11,304 nt of DNA from an uncultured Collinsella sp. (GTDB lineage Bacteria > Actinomycetota > Coriobacteriia > Coriobacteriales > Coriobacteriaceae): the NCBI GenBank assembly GCA_900547855.1, contig URIK01000057.1:1-11304 (forward strand), in the 5' to 3' direction. Under the pieces are notes generated by a model that saw nothing but the letters and a program-made list of their open reading frames with translations, ran no database searches and had not been told where the DNA came from. Below, one piece after another: positions 1 through 6,162 of this stretch (position 1 is the first letter of the stretch; each line of letters starts with the position of its first letter). The position numbers and the translations under genes were made by a program.

Positions 1-3
1 TAG

Positions 4-36
4 TCGTCGGCAGCGTCAGATGTGTATAAGAGACAG
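4..36 (+). other. Nextera Read 1 adapter with Tn5 mosaic end (technical)
   Basis: This is the 33-nt Illumina Nextera Read 1 adapter. It ends in the 19-bp Tn5 mosaic end AGATGTGTATAAGAGACAG at 18-36. The three bases before it (TAG, 1-3) match the last three bases of the i5 index that can be read in full at the other end of the contig. It is library-preparation sequence, not genomic DNA, and any reading frame that starts in it is meaningless. Confidence 0.98.
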
Positions 37-226
37 AGACATCACAAACGCCACCTACAACCTCAAAACCCCCAACGACCTACTAACCCTAACAACCAAA
101 TAACCCCCGCGTCCCACCCTTTCAGCCCCAACGCCACAAGGGCGACGACCTCGAGCAGGTCAACTTGGGAGGAACTAAGCCCTCGTCCCTCCCCGGGATA
201 TGTAGCGAGTCGGAGTACCCTTGCTG
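37..226. other. Non-coding C/A-rich contig end downstream of the aldolase gene
   Basis: No credible gene is visible. Bases 37-130 are strikingly C/A-rich on the plus strand, so they are runs of G and T on the minus strand, including several GG to GGGGG tracts. The composition differs from the coding DNA nearby. I see no clear Rho-independent terminator for the minus-strand aldolase gene that ends at 227, only weak 4-bp stems around 130-150. The region ends at the adapter, so its true neighbour is unknown. Confidence 0.6.
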
Positions 227-1084
227 TTACTCTGCTTTGCCCACAGAGTTGAGGTTGGTCATGCGGATCTTAACCAGCTCGGTGATCTCACGCATGCCCT
301 CCTTGGCCGGCTTCTTAGGATCGAAGCAGGCGGGGTTCTCGGCCATGTAGGCCATGAAGCCCTTGGTGTAGGCCTGACGCAGCTCAGTGGCGTAGTTGAC
401 CTTGCAGATGCCGTTCTTCACGGCCTCGGCGACCTGCTCATCGGGCACACCGGAAGTGCCGTGCAGAACCAGCGGCACGTCGACGGCGTCGCGGATGGCC
501 TTGACCACGGACTGCTCGATGTGAGGATCGCTCGTGTACACGCCGTGGCTGGTGCCAACGCCAATGGCCAGCGAGGTGCAGCCGGTGCGCTCGACGAACT
601 CCTTGGCCTCGGCCGGATCGGTGTAGGGGCTCTCGCCCTCAACCGCGGGACCGTCGTCCTCCTTGCCGCCAACCTTGCCAAGCTCGGCCTCGACGGGCAC
701 ACCCATGGCGCGGCCAGCGTCGGCGACGGACTTGGTCAGGGCGATGTTGTCCTCGAAGGACTCGTGCGAACCGTCGATCATGACAGAGGTATAGCCGGTG
801 CGGAAAGCCTGCATGCAGCGGTCATAGCCATCGCCGTGATCGAGGTGCAGAGCGACGGGCACGGAAGCGCGCTCGGCGGCAGCCTTGACCATGCCGTAGA
901 AGTAGTCCAGACCAGCGGTCTTGATGGTGCCCGGCGTGGTCTGCATGATGACGGGGGACTTGGTCTCCTCGGCAGCGGCCAGAACGGCCATAACAAACTC
1001 GAGGTTCTCGACGTTGAACGCACCGACGGCGTAGTGGCCGGCCTGAGCGTCCTTGAGCATCTTTTCGGTGGTAACAAGTGCCAT
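227..1084 (-). CDS. fba: Class II fructose/tagatose-bisphosphate aldolase (GatY-like)
   Basis: This 285-residue zinc-dependent class II ketose-bisphosphate aldolase cleaves fructose- or tagatose-1,6-bisphosphate to dihydroxyacetone phosphate and glyceraldehyde-3-phosphate in the cytoplasm. The active-site block HLDHG (80-84) carries the catalytic Asp82 and zinc ligand His83. VEAELG (131-136), His180 in TSHG and His208 in VLHGTSG supply the remaining expected metal and phosphate contacts. The segment GICKVNYATEL (225-235) resembles recalled GatY/KbaY tagatose-bisphosphate aldolases more than Bacillus FbaA. The start at 1084 is chosen because GAGAGGAG lies 9 nt upstream and the protein then has the family's usual length. 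An in-frame extension to 1225 lacks family similarity. The nearby lacA, lacB and lacC genes, with no lacD, suggest it may serve the tagatose-6-phosphate pathway. A general glycolytic role, or both roles, remains possible. Confidence 0.93.
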   Translation of the reverse strand: MALVTTEKMLKDAQAGHYAVGAFNVENLEFVMAVLAAAEETKSPVIMQTTPGTIKTAGLDYFYGMVKAAAERASVPVALHLDHGDGYDRCMQAFRTGYTSVMIDGSHESFEDNIALTKSVADAGRAMGVPVEAELGKVGGKEDDGPAVEGESPYTDPAEAKEFVERTGCTSLAIGVGTSHGVYTSDPHIEQSVVKAIRDAVDVPLVLHGTSGVPDEQVAEAVKNGICKVNYATELRQAYTKGFMAYMAENPACFDPKKPAKEGMREITELVKIRMTNLNSVGKAE

Positions 1085-1418
1085 GAGCGTTTGCTCCTCT
1101 CCCTCGCCCGCATCTGGACATCGGGCGTAGTTGTTCACAAGGCGTTTTACCTTGCGTTTTGCTGCGCTCATTGTATGAAATTCAGCGGCTTTACACGCTC
1201 GAGATATTGAGCCCATGCAGGTCAATACAGTCGTTTTTGAAAAGTAAACGGAAGGAATTTGAGCCGAGCGGACATGTTCGATATTGAATTTTGGGCGTTC
1301 AACGTCTTTCTTTTATAGAAAAGATAAGTAATCGAAAGGTGTTTTCTTACTCAAAAAGAAAATGAACGAAAATAGAGTCAACACAATTCCTGCAAATTTT
1401 GCCGAGAATGGAGCAGCT
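1085..1418. promoter_or_regulatory. Divergent promoter region between aldolase and DeoR regulator
   Basis: This 334-nt gap is non-coding and clearly more AT-rich than its flanks between about 1210 and 1400. It should carry the promoters of both divergent genes, though I find no pair of -35 and -10 boxes close enough to consensus to name. Two A/T-rich palindromes stand out. One has arms TCTTTT and AAAAGA (1309-1324, 4-nt spacer), the other TTTTCTT and AAGAAAA (1342-1362, 7-nt spacer). The word GATATTGA occurs twice, at 1203-1210 and 1280-1287. Any of these could be operators for the adjacent DeoR-family protein; this is inference from position and symmetry only. Confidence 0.4.
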
Positions 1419-2222
1419 ATGGCCCACGCAACAACCCGAGCCTTCGCCGATGAGCGTCGTGCCGCCATCATGGAAATGCTCGAGCATAATGCCTCGGTGC
1501 AGGTAGCAGAAATCGCCCAGACCTTTGGCGTGTCCTCCGTTACCGCCCGCGCCGACCTGGACGCGCTCGCCGAAGCAGGCAAGCTGCGCCGCACGCACGG
1601 CGGTGCCGTCTCGCTCCACAAACGCCTGACCGTCTCCACGCAGGATCGCCGCATCAATGTCAACGTCGCTGCCAAGCAGGCCATCGCGCAAAGCGCCATC
1701 GAGCTCGTCAATGACGGCGACACGCTGCTCGTCGACTCGGGCACCACGGCGCTCGAGTTCGTCCGGCTCCTCGATCAGCGCGACGGCATCACCGTCATCA
1801 CGGCAGACATTACCATTGCCGATTACATCGACGAAAGCATGCCCTCGGTCGATGTCGTCATGCTGGGCGGGGCGCTGCGCAAAGGCCATCGTTATTTGTA
1901 CGGACCGCTCACTATGCAGGCGCTCCAAATGGTCCATGCCGATCTGGCCGTCATGTGCCCTGGCGCCTTTGTCTCCAGCTGCGGCTTTACGACCGACTTT
2001 CCCCAGATGGCCGAGACCAAAACGGCTATGATCGCCGCGGCCCATCAAAGCGTCGCCCTCATGGACGCCAGCAAGGTTAACGGACGCGGCATGTACCGCT
2101 TTGCCGAGCTGACCGATGTCGACGCCATCGTGATGGACCGTGACCCCGATCATGCCGTCGCCACCTCAATCGCCGAGGCCACCGACAGCGCACGTCCAGC
2201 CCTCATCATCGCCGGCGCTTAA
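1419..2222 (+). CDS. DeoR/GlpR-family transcriptional regulator
   Basis: This 267-residue cytoplasmic DNA-binding regulator has the two-domain DeoR layout. An N-terminal winged helix-turn-helix (about 12-62) contains VAEIAQTFGVSSVTARADL and ends in RTHGGA. The C-terminal domain is a phosphosugar sensor with DSGTT (106-110), MLGG (148-151), AETK (198-201) and DASK (216-219). Family members bind phosphorylated sugars, and LacR of lactococci, which answers tagatose-6-phosphate, belongs here. Divergence from a GatY-like aldolase and proximity to lacABC make a LacR-like role plausible, but the effector cannot be read from sequence. I chose the ATG at 1419 because GGAG sits 5 nt upstream. The alternative ATG at 1362 adds 19 residues from an AT-rich stretch, has no good ribosome binding site and matches no family sequence. 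Confidence 0.9.
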   Translation: MAHATTRAFADERRAAIMEMLEHNASVQVAEIAQTFGVSSVTARADLDALAEAGKLRRTHGGAVSLHKRLTVSTQDRRINVNVAAKQAIAQSAIELVNDGDTLLVDSGTTALEFVRLLDQRDGITVITADITIADYIDESMPSVDVVMLGGALRKGHRYLYGPLTMQALQMVHADLAVMCPGAFVSSCGFTTDFPQMAETKTAMIAAAHQSVALMDASKVNGRGMYRFAELTDVDAIVMDRDPDHAVATSIAEATDSARPALIIAGA

Positions 2223-2227
2223 ACAAA

Positions 2228-2264
2228 AACCACCACAAAGGTGCCTGTGCCCTTTGTGGTGGTT
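2228..2264. terminator. Terminator between convergent deoR-family and fprA genes
   Basis: A perfect 14-bp stem (arms 2228-2241 and 2251-2264) encloses a 9-nt loop. Read on the minus strand the stem is followed by TTTTTGTTT, a good U-tract, so it is a convincing Rho-independent terminator for the flavoprotein gene that ends at 2297. On the plus strand only the two terminal T residues of the stem follow, so it would act more weakly for the regulator gene ending at 2222. It probably serves both. Confidence 0.88.
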
Positions 2265-2296
2265 GTGATGGCTGAGCGTCAAAAGTGAACGTGTCG

Positions 2297-3457
2297 CTAC
2301 TTGGAGAGCTCGTCGGCGAGGGCCTCGATCTGAGCGCGCGAGGCGTCGTTGAGCGAGCCCAGCACAGTCACCTTGTTCTGCGTCAGGGTGATGTCCTTCA
2401 TACCCTCGAGCTCCTTGGTCATAACCTTGGCAGCCGCAGGCGCCCAGGAACCGGACTCGACAAGCGCCACGGTACGGTTCTGGTAGGCATGCTCGGCGAG
2501 CGTATGGATGAAGGTGCTCATGCACGGGAAGATCTCGCCCTGATAGGTGATGGAAGCGAGCACCAGACGATCGTAGCGGAACGCATCCTCAACGGCCTCG
2601 GCCATGTCGTCACGAGCCAGGTCAAAGACGGAGACCTTCTGGCCGCGAGCCTCAAGCGCAGATGCGAGCTCCTCGACGGCAGCCTTCAGATGGCCATACA
2701 CGCTCGCATAGGCGATCGTGATACCCTCGTCCTCGGGCTGGTAGCTCGACCAGGTGTTATAGGTGTCGAGGTAGTAGCCCAGGTTCTCGGTCAGCACGGG
2801 GCCGTGGAGCGGGCAGATAATCTGAATGTCCAGGTCGGCGGCCTTCTTGAGCACGGCCTGCACGAACTTGCCGAACTTACCGACGATGCCAAAGTAGTAG
2901 CGGCGAGCCTCGCAAGCCCAACCCTCGGGATCCTCGATGTCGTTGGCGCCAAACTTGCCAAAGCCGTCGGCACTAAAGAGCACCTTGTCGGTGGCCTCGT
3001 AGGAGAAGAGCACCTCGGGCCAGTGAACATTGGGGGCACCGACAAAGGTTAGGCTGTGGCCGCCCAGGTCGAGCACGTCGCCATCTTTGACGACCATCTT
3101 GCGCTCGGGGTAGTCGGTGCCAAAGTAGTTGACCATCATGCGGAAAGCACCCATGCTGGCCACGATCTGCGCCTGGGGATAGCGCTCCATAAAGGCAGCG
3201 ATGCCAGCGGAGTGATCGGGCTCCATGTGATGTACGACCAGGTAGTCGGGCGTACGGCCATCGAGCACGGCCTCGAGGTTGCCGAGCCACTCGTCAACAA
3301 AACCGCCGTCGACTGAATCGGCGACAGCGATTTTATCGCCCAAGATAACGTAGCTGTTGTATGCCATGCCGTTCTCGGACACGTCGTACTGGCCCTCGAA
3401 CAGGTCAATGTCGTGATCGTCAACGCCAATGTAGCGGATATCCTTGGTGATCTCCAT
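2297..3457 (-). CDS. fprA: FprA-family A-type flavoprotein (diiron O2/NO reductase)
   Basis: This 386-residue cytoplasmic enzyme has a metallo-beta-lactamase-like diiron domain (about 1-245) fused to a flavodoxin-like FMN domain (about 246-386). All expected iron ligands are present: the HxExDH motif as H77, E79, D81 and H82, then H145 in NVHWPE, D164 in SADGFG and H219 in PLHGP. Such proteins reduce oxygen to water, or nitric oxide to nitrous oxide, with electrons from rubredoxin or a flavin reductase. They protect anaerobes from these gases. No C-terminal rubredoxin domain is fused, so it needs a separate electron donor. The start at 3457 is set by a full AGGAGG ribosome binding site 9 nt upstream; the 21-residue in-frame extension lies over leader palindromes. 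It sits between two sugar regulators with no evident metabolic link. Oxygen versus nitric oxide preference cannot be decided here. Confidence 0.94.
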   Translation of the reverse strand: MEITKDIRYIGVDDHDIDLFEGQYDVSENGMAYNSYVILGDKIAVADSVDGGFVDEWLGNLEAVLDGRTPDYLVVHHMEPDHSAGIAAFMERYPQAQIVASMGAFRMMVNYFGTDYPERKMVVKDGDVLDLGGHSLTFVGAPNVHWPEVLFSYEATDKVLFSADGFGKFGANDIEDPEGWACEARRYYFGIVGKFGKFVQAVLKKAADLDIQIICPLHGPVLTENLGYYLDTYNTWSSYQPEDEGITIAYASVYGHLKAAVEELASALEARGQKVSVFDLARDDMAEAVEDAFRYDRLVLASITYQGEIFPCMSTFIHTLAEHAYQNRTVALVESGSWAPAAAKVMTKELEGMKDITLTQNKVTVLGSLNDASRAQIEALADELSK

Positions 3458-3473
3458 CAGGCAAAGCCTCCTA

Positions 3474-3497
3474 GATAGACAAAAGAACCCGTCTATC
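3474..3497 (-). promoter_or_regulatory. Inverted repeat in the fprA leader, possible operator
   Basis: A perfect 7-bp inverted repeat, GATAGAC and GTCTATC, is separated by 10 nt. It lies immediately upstream of the AGGAGG of fprA. On the minus strand the word TATGAT (3500-3495), one base from the -10 consensus, overlaps one arm. This is the arrangement of an operator that blocks the promoter, or of a 5'-UTR hairpin ahead of the ribosome binding site. No good -35 box accompanies it, so the promoter call is tentative. Confidence 0.35.
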
Positions 3498-3512
3498 ATA
3501 ACACTCACCTTC

Positions 3513-3526
3513 ATAGCCACGGCTAT
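3513..3526. repeat. Short palindrome in the lacI-fprA gap
   Basis: ATAGCCACGGCTAT is a 6-bp inverted repeat with a 2-nt centre, 16 nt beyond the fprA leader repeat. It could be a protein-binding site upstream of the fprA promoter, but a chance match is possible at this length. Confidence 0.25.
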
Positions 3527-3586
3527 CCGTCAGCATCCTTACCGATTGTTATTGAGGCGAAATATACCGCCGTTTACCTGCAAAAA

Positions 3587-4618
3587 CTATGCGCGCGGTA
3601 TCGCCGTGCTATGTCGAATGATGAGCTGGCCGGGAATACGAATAGCAACGGTTTTGCCCGCCGTACCCGCCTCGGGAACCGCATGCTCAAACACCTCACG
3701 TCCGCGCTGATGTAGATCGAATCGCACGGTCGTGAGCTCGTTGTGTGCCACAAAATCATCGAGTGAATCGTCGACGCCCACCACGCTCACGTCCTCGGGC
3801 ACGCGCAGGCCGCTATCACGCAGCGCGGCAATCGCGCCGTTTGCCATCTGATCGTTTGCCGCGTAAATCGCCGTCATGGTGCGATCGTGCTCGGCCAGGT
3901 ACCTGCCGGCCTCGTAGCCGCTGTTGGCAGACCAGTCGCCCTCGAGCGGCTCTGCCGGCTCGATGTGTTTACGCTCGAGCGCATCCTGCCAACCGGCGCG
4001 ACGAAATTGTTCGTCGACCGAGAACGACGGGCCGCCAATATAGCGAATCTGCTCGTGCCCCAGCTCAAACAGGTGATCCATAAGCAAGAGCGAGCAGCCG
4101 TAATGATCGGAGTCGACCGTGGTCACCCGCGGGTGCGCGTACATGGTGACGATAACCGTGCCAATGCCCGGCAGTGGATCAAACGTCTCAAAATCGGGCG
4201 CCATGCGGCTCATGCCGATGATGATGCCGTCCACCGGCAATGCGGCCATACGACGCGTGGCCTCGGCAAGCGAAAACTCCTCGGTCTTGGACATCTCGAC
4301 CAGCGTGATGGCGCAATTATGCTCGCGAGCAGCGCTGGCGATGCCGTCGATCATTGAGAGGTTGCCAAACTTGGTGACATCGTTGACGCACAGGCCGACC
4401 GAATGGTAACGGCCGTCGCGCAGCGAGCGACCGGCATAACTCGGACGAAAGCCGAGCTCTTGCATTGCGGCCTGCACGCGCTGGCGCGTCTGCTCGTTAA
4501 CGTTGGGCAAGCCGTTGGCGACGCGCGAAACCGTCTGCTGCGAAACGCCGGCAGCGCGGGCGACGTCGGCCATGGAGACCGGACGCGTACCTGTATCGTT
4601 GGACGGGCGCCTTGCCAC
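3587..4618 (-). CDS. LacI-family transcriptional regulator
   Basis: This 343-residue sugar-responsive repressor or activator carries a classical LacI-type DNA-binding domain at residues 14-68. It includes MADVARAAGVSQQTVSRVANG and the hinge-helix region ending near GRSLRDGR. A periplasmic-binding-protein-like effector domain (about 72-335) follows, with typical segments DGIIIGMS, IRYIGGP, AIYAANDQMANGAIAAL and VSVVGVDDS. The start is GTG at 4618. GAAGGTGATC just upstream is a long match to the 16S rRNA anti-Shine-Dalgarno, and no better ATG exists. The gene is transcribed away from galK, and the gap between them holds three copies of an operator-like word with the central CG typical of this family. 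The likely role is galactose-responsive control of galKT and itself. The effector is inferred only from context. Confidence 0.92.
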   Translation of the reverse strand: MARRPSNDTGTRPVSMADVARAAGVSQQTVSRVANGLPNVNEQTRQRVQAAMQELGFRPSYAGRSLRDGRYHSVGLCVNDVTKFGNLSMIDGIASAAREHNCAITLVEMSKTEEFSLAEATRRMAALPVDGIIIGMSRMAPDFETFDPLPGIGTVIVTMYAHPRVTTVDSDHYGCSLLLMDHLFELGHEQIRYIGGPSFSVDEQFRRAGWQDALERKHIEPAEPLEGDWSANSGYEAGRYLAEHDRTMTAIYAANDQMANGAIAALRDSGLRVPEDVSVVGVDDSLDDFVAHNELTTVRFDLHQRGREVFEHAVPEAGTAGKTVAIRIPGQLIIRHSTAIPRA

Positions 4619-4710
4619 AGGATCACCTTCACCCTTGCGAGATCTGAATAGCGTGAATGCCGGCCCGGGCAGAAATACACTCCGCGCCGAGGCCCGCTAT
4701 CGTCGGACGC

Positions 4711-4726
4711 ATGTTAACGTACTCTA
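4711..4726 (+). promoter_or_regulatory. Operator-like site 1 for the LacI-family regulator
   Basis: The site reads ATGTTAACGTACTCTA and contains the 12-bp word GTTAACGTACTC at 4713-4724. Viewed as TGnnnACGTnnnCA-like, it is a pseudo-palindrome centred on CG, the usual centre of LacI/GalR-family operators. Here the right flank diverges (CTCTA rather than CTCAT). It is the copy closest to the lacI-family gene and could mediate autoregulation. Confidence 0.6.
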
Positions 4727-4833
4727 CTTTTTCTATCTGCATCTCTTCTGCTTTATAAGTCCATACGGCAGTACCGTTCACGGCTGTATTTCTACCGATT
4801 ACCAGATTCTCAAAAAGTGACAAGCGTTGTGTT

Positions 4834-4849
4834 ATGAGTACGTTAACAT
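4834..4849 (-). promoter_or_regulatory. Operator-like site 2 for the LacI-family regulator
   Basis: On the minus strand this reads ATGTTAACGTACTCAT, holding the same 12-bp word in inverted orientation (4836-4847). Its centre is 123 bp from that of site 1 and 64 bp from that of site 3. The 16-bp form matches site 3 in all but the first base. Confidence 0.68.
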
Positions 4850-4897
4850 AGCCCGTAACGTGCGGTATCGTGAACACTTGGTTCATGCCGCTTTAAG

Positions 4898-4913
4898 TTG
4901 TTAACGTACTCAT
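4898..4913 (+). promoter_or_regulatory. Operator-like site 3 for the LacI-family regulator
   Basis: The site reads TTGTTAACGTACTCAT with the 12-bp word at 4900-4911. It lies about 45 nt upstream of the galK start, where bound protein would block a galK promoter or early elongation. Confidence 0.68.
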
Positions 4914-4956
4914 AACGACGCAAAACCCACCCGGGCGCGCCAAGGAAAGGACTACC

Positions 4957-6162
4957 ATGACCACCCCCGACGAAAAGACATTCGCCACGCTCACCAAGCT
5001 GTTTGAGGAGGAGTTTGGCCCCATCGGCGACCGCCAGGTGCTCTACGTGCACGCGCCCGGCCGCTCCGAGATCAGCGGCAACCACACTGACCACGAGGGT
5101 GGCCACGTTATCGCCGGCTCGCTCGATGTCGCCGTCGACGGCATCGCCGTGGCAACCGATTCCAACAAGGTTCGCGTAGCCGACGAGGGCTATCCCACGT
5201 TTGAAATCGCGCTCGACACGCTAGACGTTCAGGAGTCCGAGAAGGGCACGTCCGCGAGCCTCGTCCGCGGCATGGCCCACGAAATCGCTGCTCTGGGCGT
5301 TGAGCCCCAGGGCTTCGACTTTGCCTTCACCTGCTCCGTCCCCTCGGGCGGCGGTCTTTCGAGCTCCGCTGCTGTCGAGGCGGCATACGGTCGCGCCATG
5401 GAGACGCTCTGGGACGCACCCGCCATCGAGCCCGTCGCGCTCGCCCAGATGAGCCAGCGCACCGAGAACAACTATTACGGCAAGCCCTGCGGTCTGATGG
5501 ACCAGGCCGCTGTGTGCCTGGGCGGCCTCGCCTACATGGACTTTGAGGACCAGGCTCAGCCTAAAACCCAGAAGCTCGAGCTCAACTTTGAGGATCACGG
5601 CTATGCGCTCGTGCTCGTTAAGGTTGGCGCCGACCATGTGGCCGCCACTGACGACTACGCCGCCGTTCCGCGCGAGATGCAGGACGTCGCCGCCGAGTTT
5701 GGCAAGGCACGCCTATGCGAGGTAAACGTGGCCGACTTTGACGCCAAGCTCCCCGAGCTGCGCGCCAAGCTGGGCGACCGCGCCTGCCTGCGCGCTGTTC
5801 ACTACTGGTACGAGAACGGCCTGGTCGATAAGCGCTGGGCAGCCCTGAACGCCGGCGACATCGACCAGTTCCTGGTCCTGACACGCGAGTCGGGCGCCAG
5901 CTCTGCCATGTACCTGCAGAATGTCGTTGCCAAGCTGGGCTCCGAGCAGCCTTCCATGTACGCGCTTGCTCTTGCCGAGCATGTGCTCGACGGCCGTGGT
6001 GCCGTTCGTATTCACGGCGGCGGCTTCGGCGGCACCATCCAGGCCTTCGTGCCGCTCGATCTGGTCAACACCTTCATTGCCAAGATGAACGGCTGGCTGG
6101 GCGAGGGTTCTACCCGCCACTACGCTATCTCTGACAAGGGGGCTTACGCAGCATGGCTGTAA
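4957..6162 (+). CDS. galK: Galactokinase
   Basis: This 401-residue GHMP-family kinase phosphorylates alpha-D-galactose to galactose-1-phosphate with ATP, the first step of the Leloir pathway, in the cytoplasm. The galactokinase signature GRSEISGNHTDHEGG is at 35-49 and includes catalytic Arg36. The ATP-binding GHMP loop PSGGGLSSSAA is at 129-139. The catalytic Asp182 lies in CGLMDQ, and the C-terminal motif RIHGGGFGGT is at 351-360. Length is normal for the family. The start is supported by AGGAAAGGA just upstream and by the conserved N-terminus. It overlaps the first bases of galT, so the two are co-transcribed and probably translationally coupled. Three operator-like sites upstream suggest control by the divergent LacI-family protein. 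Confidence 0.96.
   Translation: MTTPDEKTFATLTKLFEEEFGPIGDRQVLYVHAPGRSEISGNHTDHEGGHVIAGSLDVAVDGIAVATDSNKVRVADEGYPTFEIALDTLDVQESEKGTSASLVRGMAHEIAALGVEPQGFDFAFTCSVPSGGGLSSSAAVEAAYGRAMETLWDAPAIEPVALAQMSQRTENNYYGKPCGLMDQAAVCLGGLAYMDFEDQAQPKTQKLELNFEDHGYALVLVKVGADHVAATDDYAAVPREMQDVAAEFGKARLCEVNVADFDAKLPELRAKLGDRACLRAVHYWYENGLVDKRWAALNAGDIDQFLVLTRESGASSAMYLQNVVAKLGSEQPSMYALALAEHVLDGRGAVRIHGGGFGGTIQAFVPLDLVNTFIAKMNGWLGEGSTRHYAISDKGAYAAWL

Larger units (their letters stand above)
4619..4956. promoter_or_regulatory. Divergent lacI-galK control region
   Basis: This 338-nt non-coding gap is AT-richer than the genes around it. It contains three copies of GTTAACGTACTC (listed separately) and, between the second and third, a hairpin with arms TGAAC and GTTCA (4871-4885, spacer 5) extendable by a C-G and a G-U pair. 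TTTATAAG near 4751-4758 could act as a -10 element on either strand because it is nearly symmetric, but no matching -35 is convincing. galK has its own ribosome binding site, AGGAAAGGA, ending about 6 nt before its start. Confidence 0.6.

Noticed and set aside
22..252. Plus-strand reading frame beginning in the left end
   Set aside because: It starts inside the Nextera adapter and runs through C/A-rich non-coding DNA with no recognisable protein features.
221..1210. Long plus-strand frame of 329 codons opposite the aldolase gene
   Set aside because: It mirrors the minus-strand aldolase, whose motifs, length and ribosome binding site are convincing. Long antisense frames of this sort are common in GC-rich DNA and occur opposite nearly every gene here.
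1085..1225. 47-residue N-terminal extension of the aldolase
   Set aside because: The extension does not resemble family members, and the ATG at 1084 has a strong Shine-Dalgarno and gives the standard 285 residues.
4496..4504. GTTAACGTT inside the LacI-family gene as a fourth operator
   Set aside because: It shares only GTTAACGT with the repeated 12-bp word, lies in a conserved coding stretch and lacks the ACTC half. An intragenic auxiliary operator is possible but not supported.
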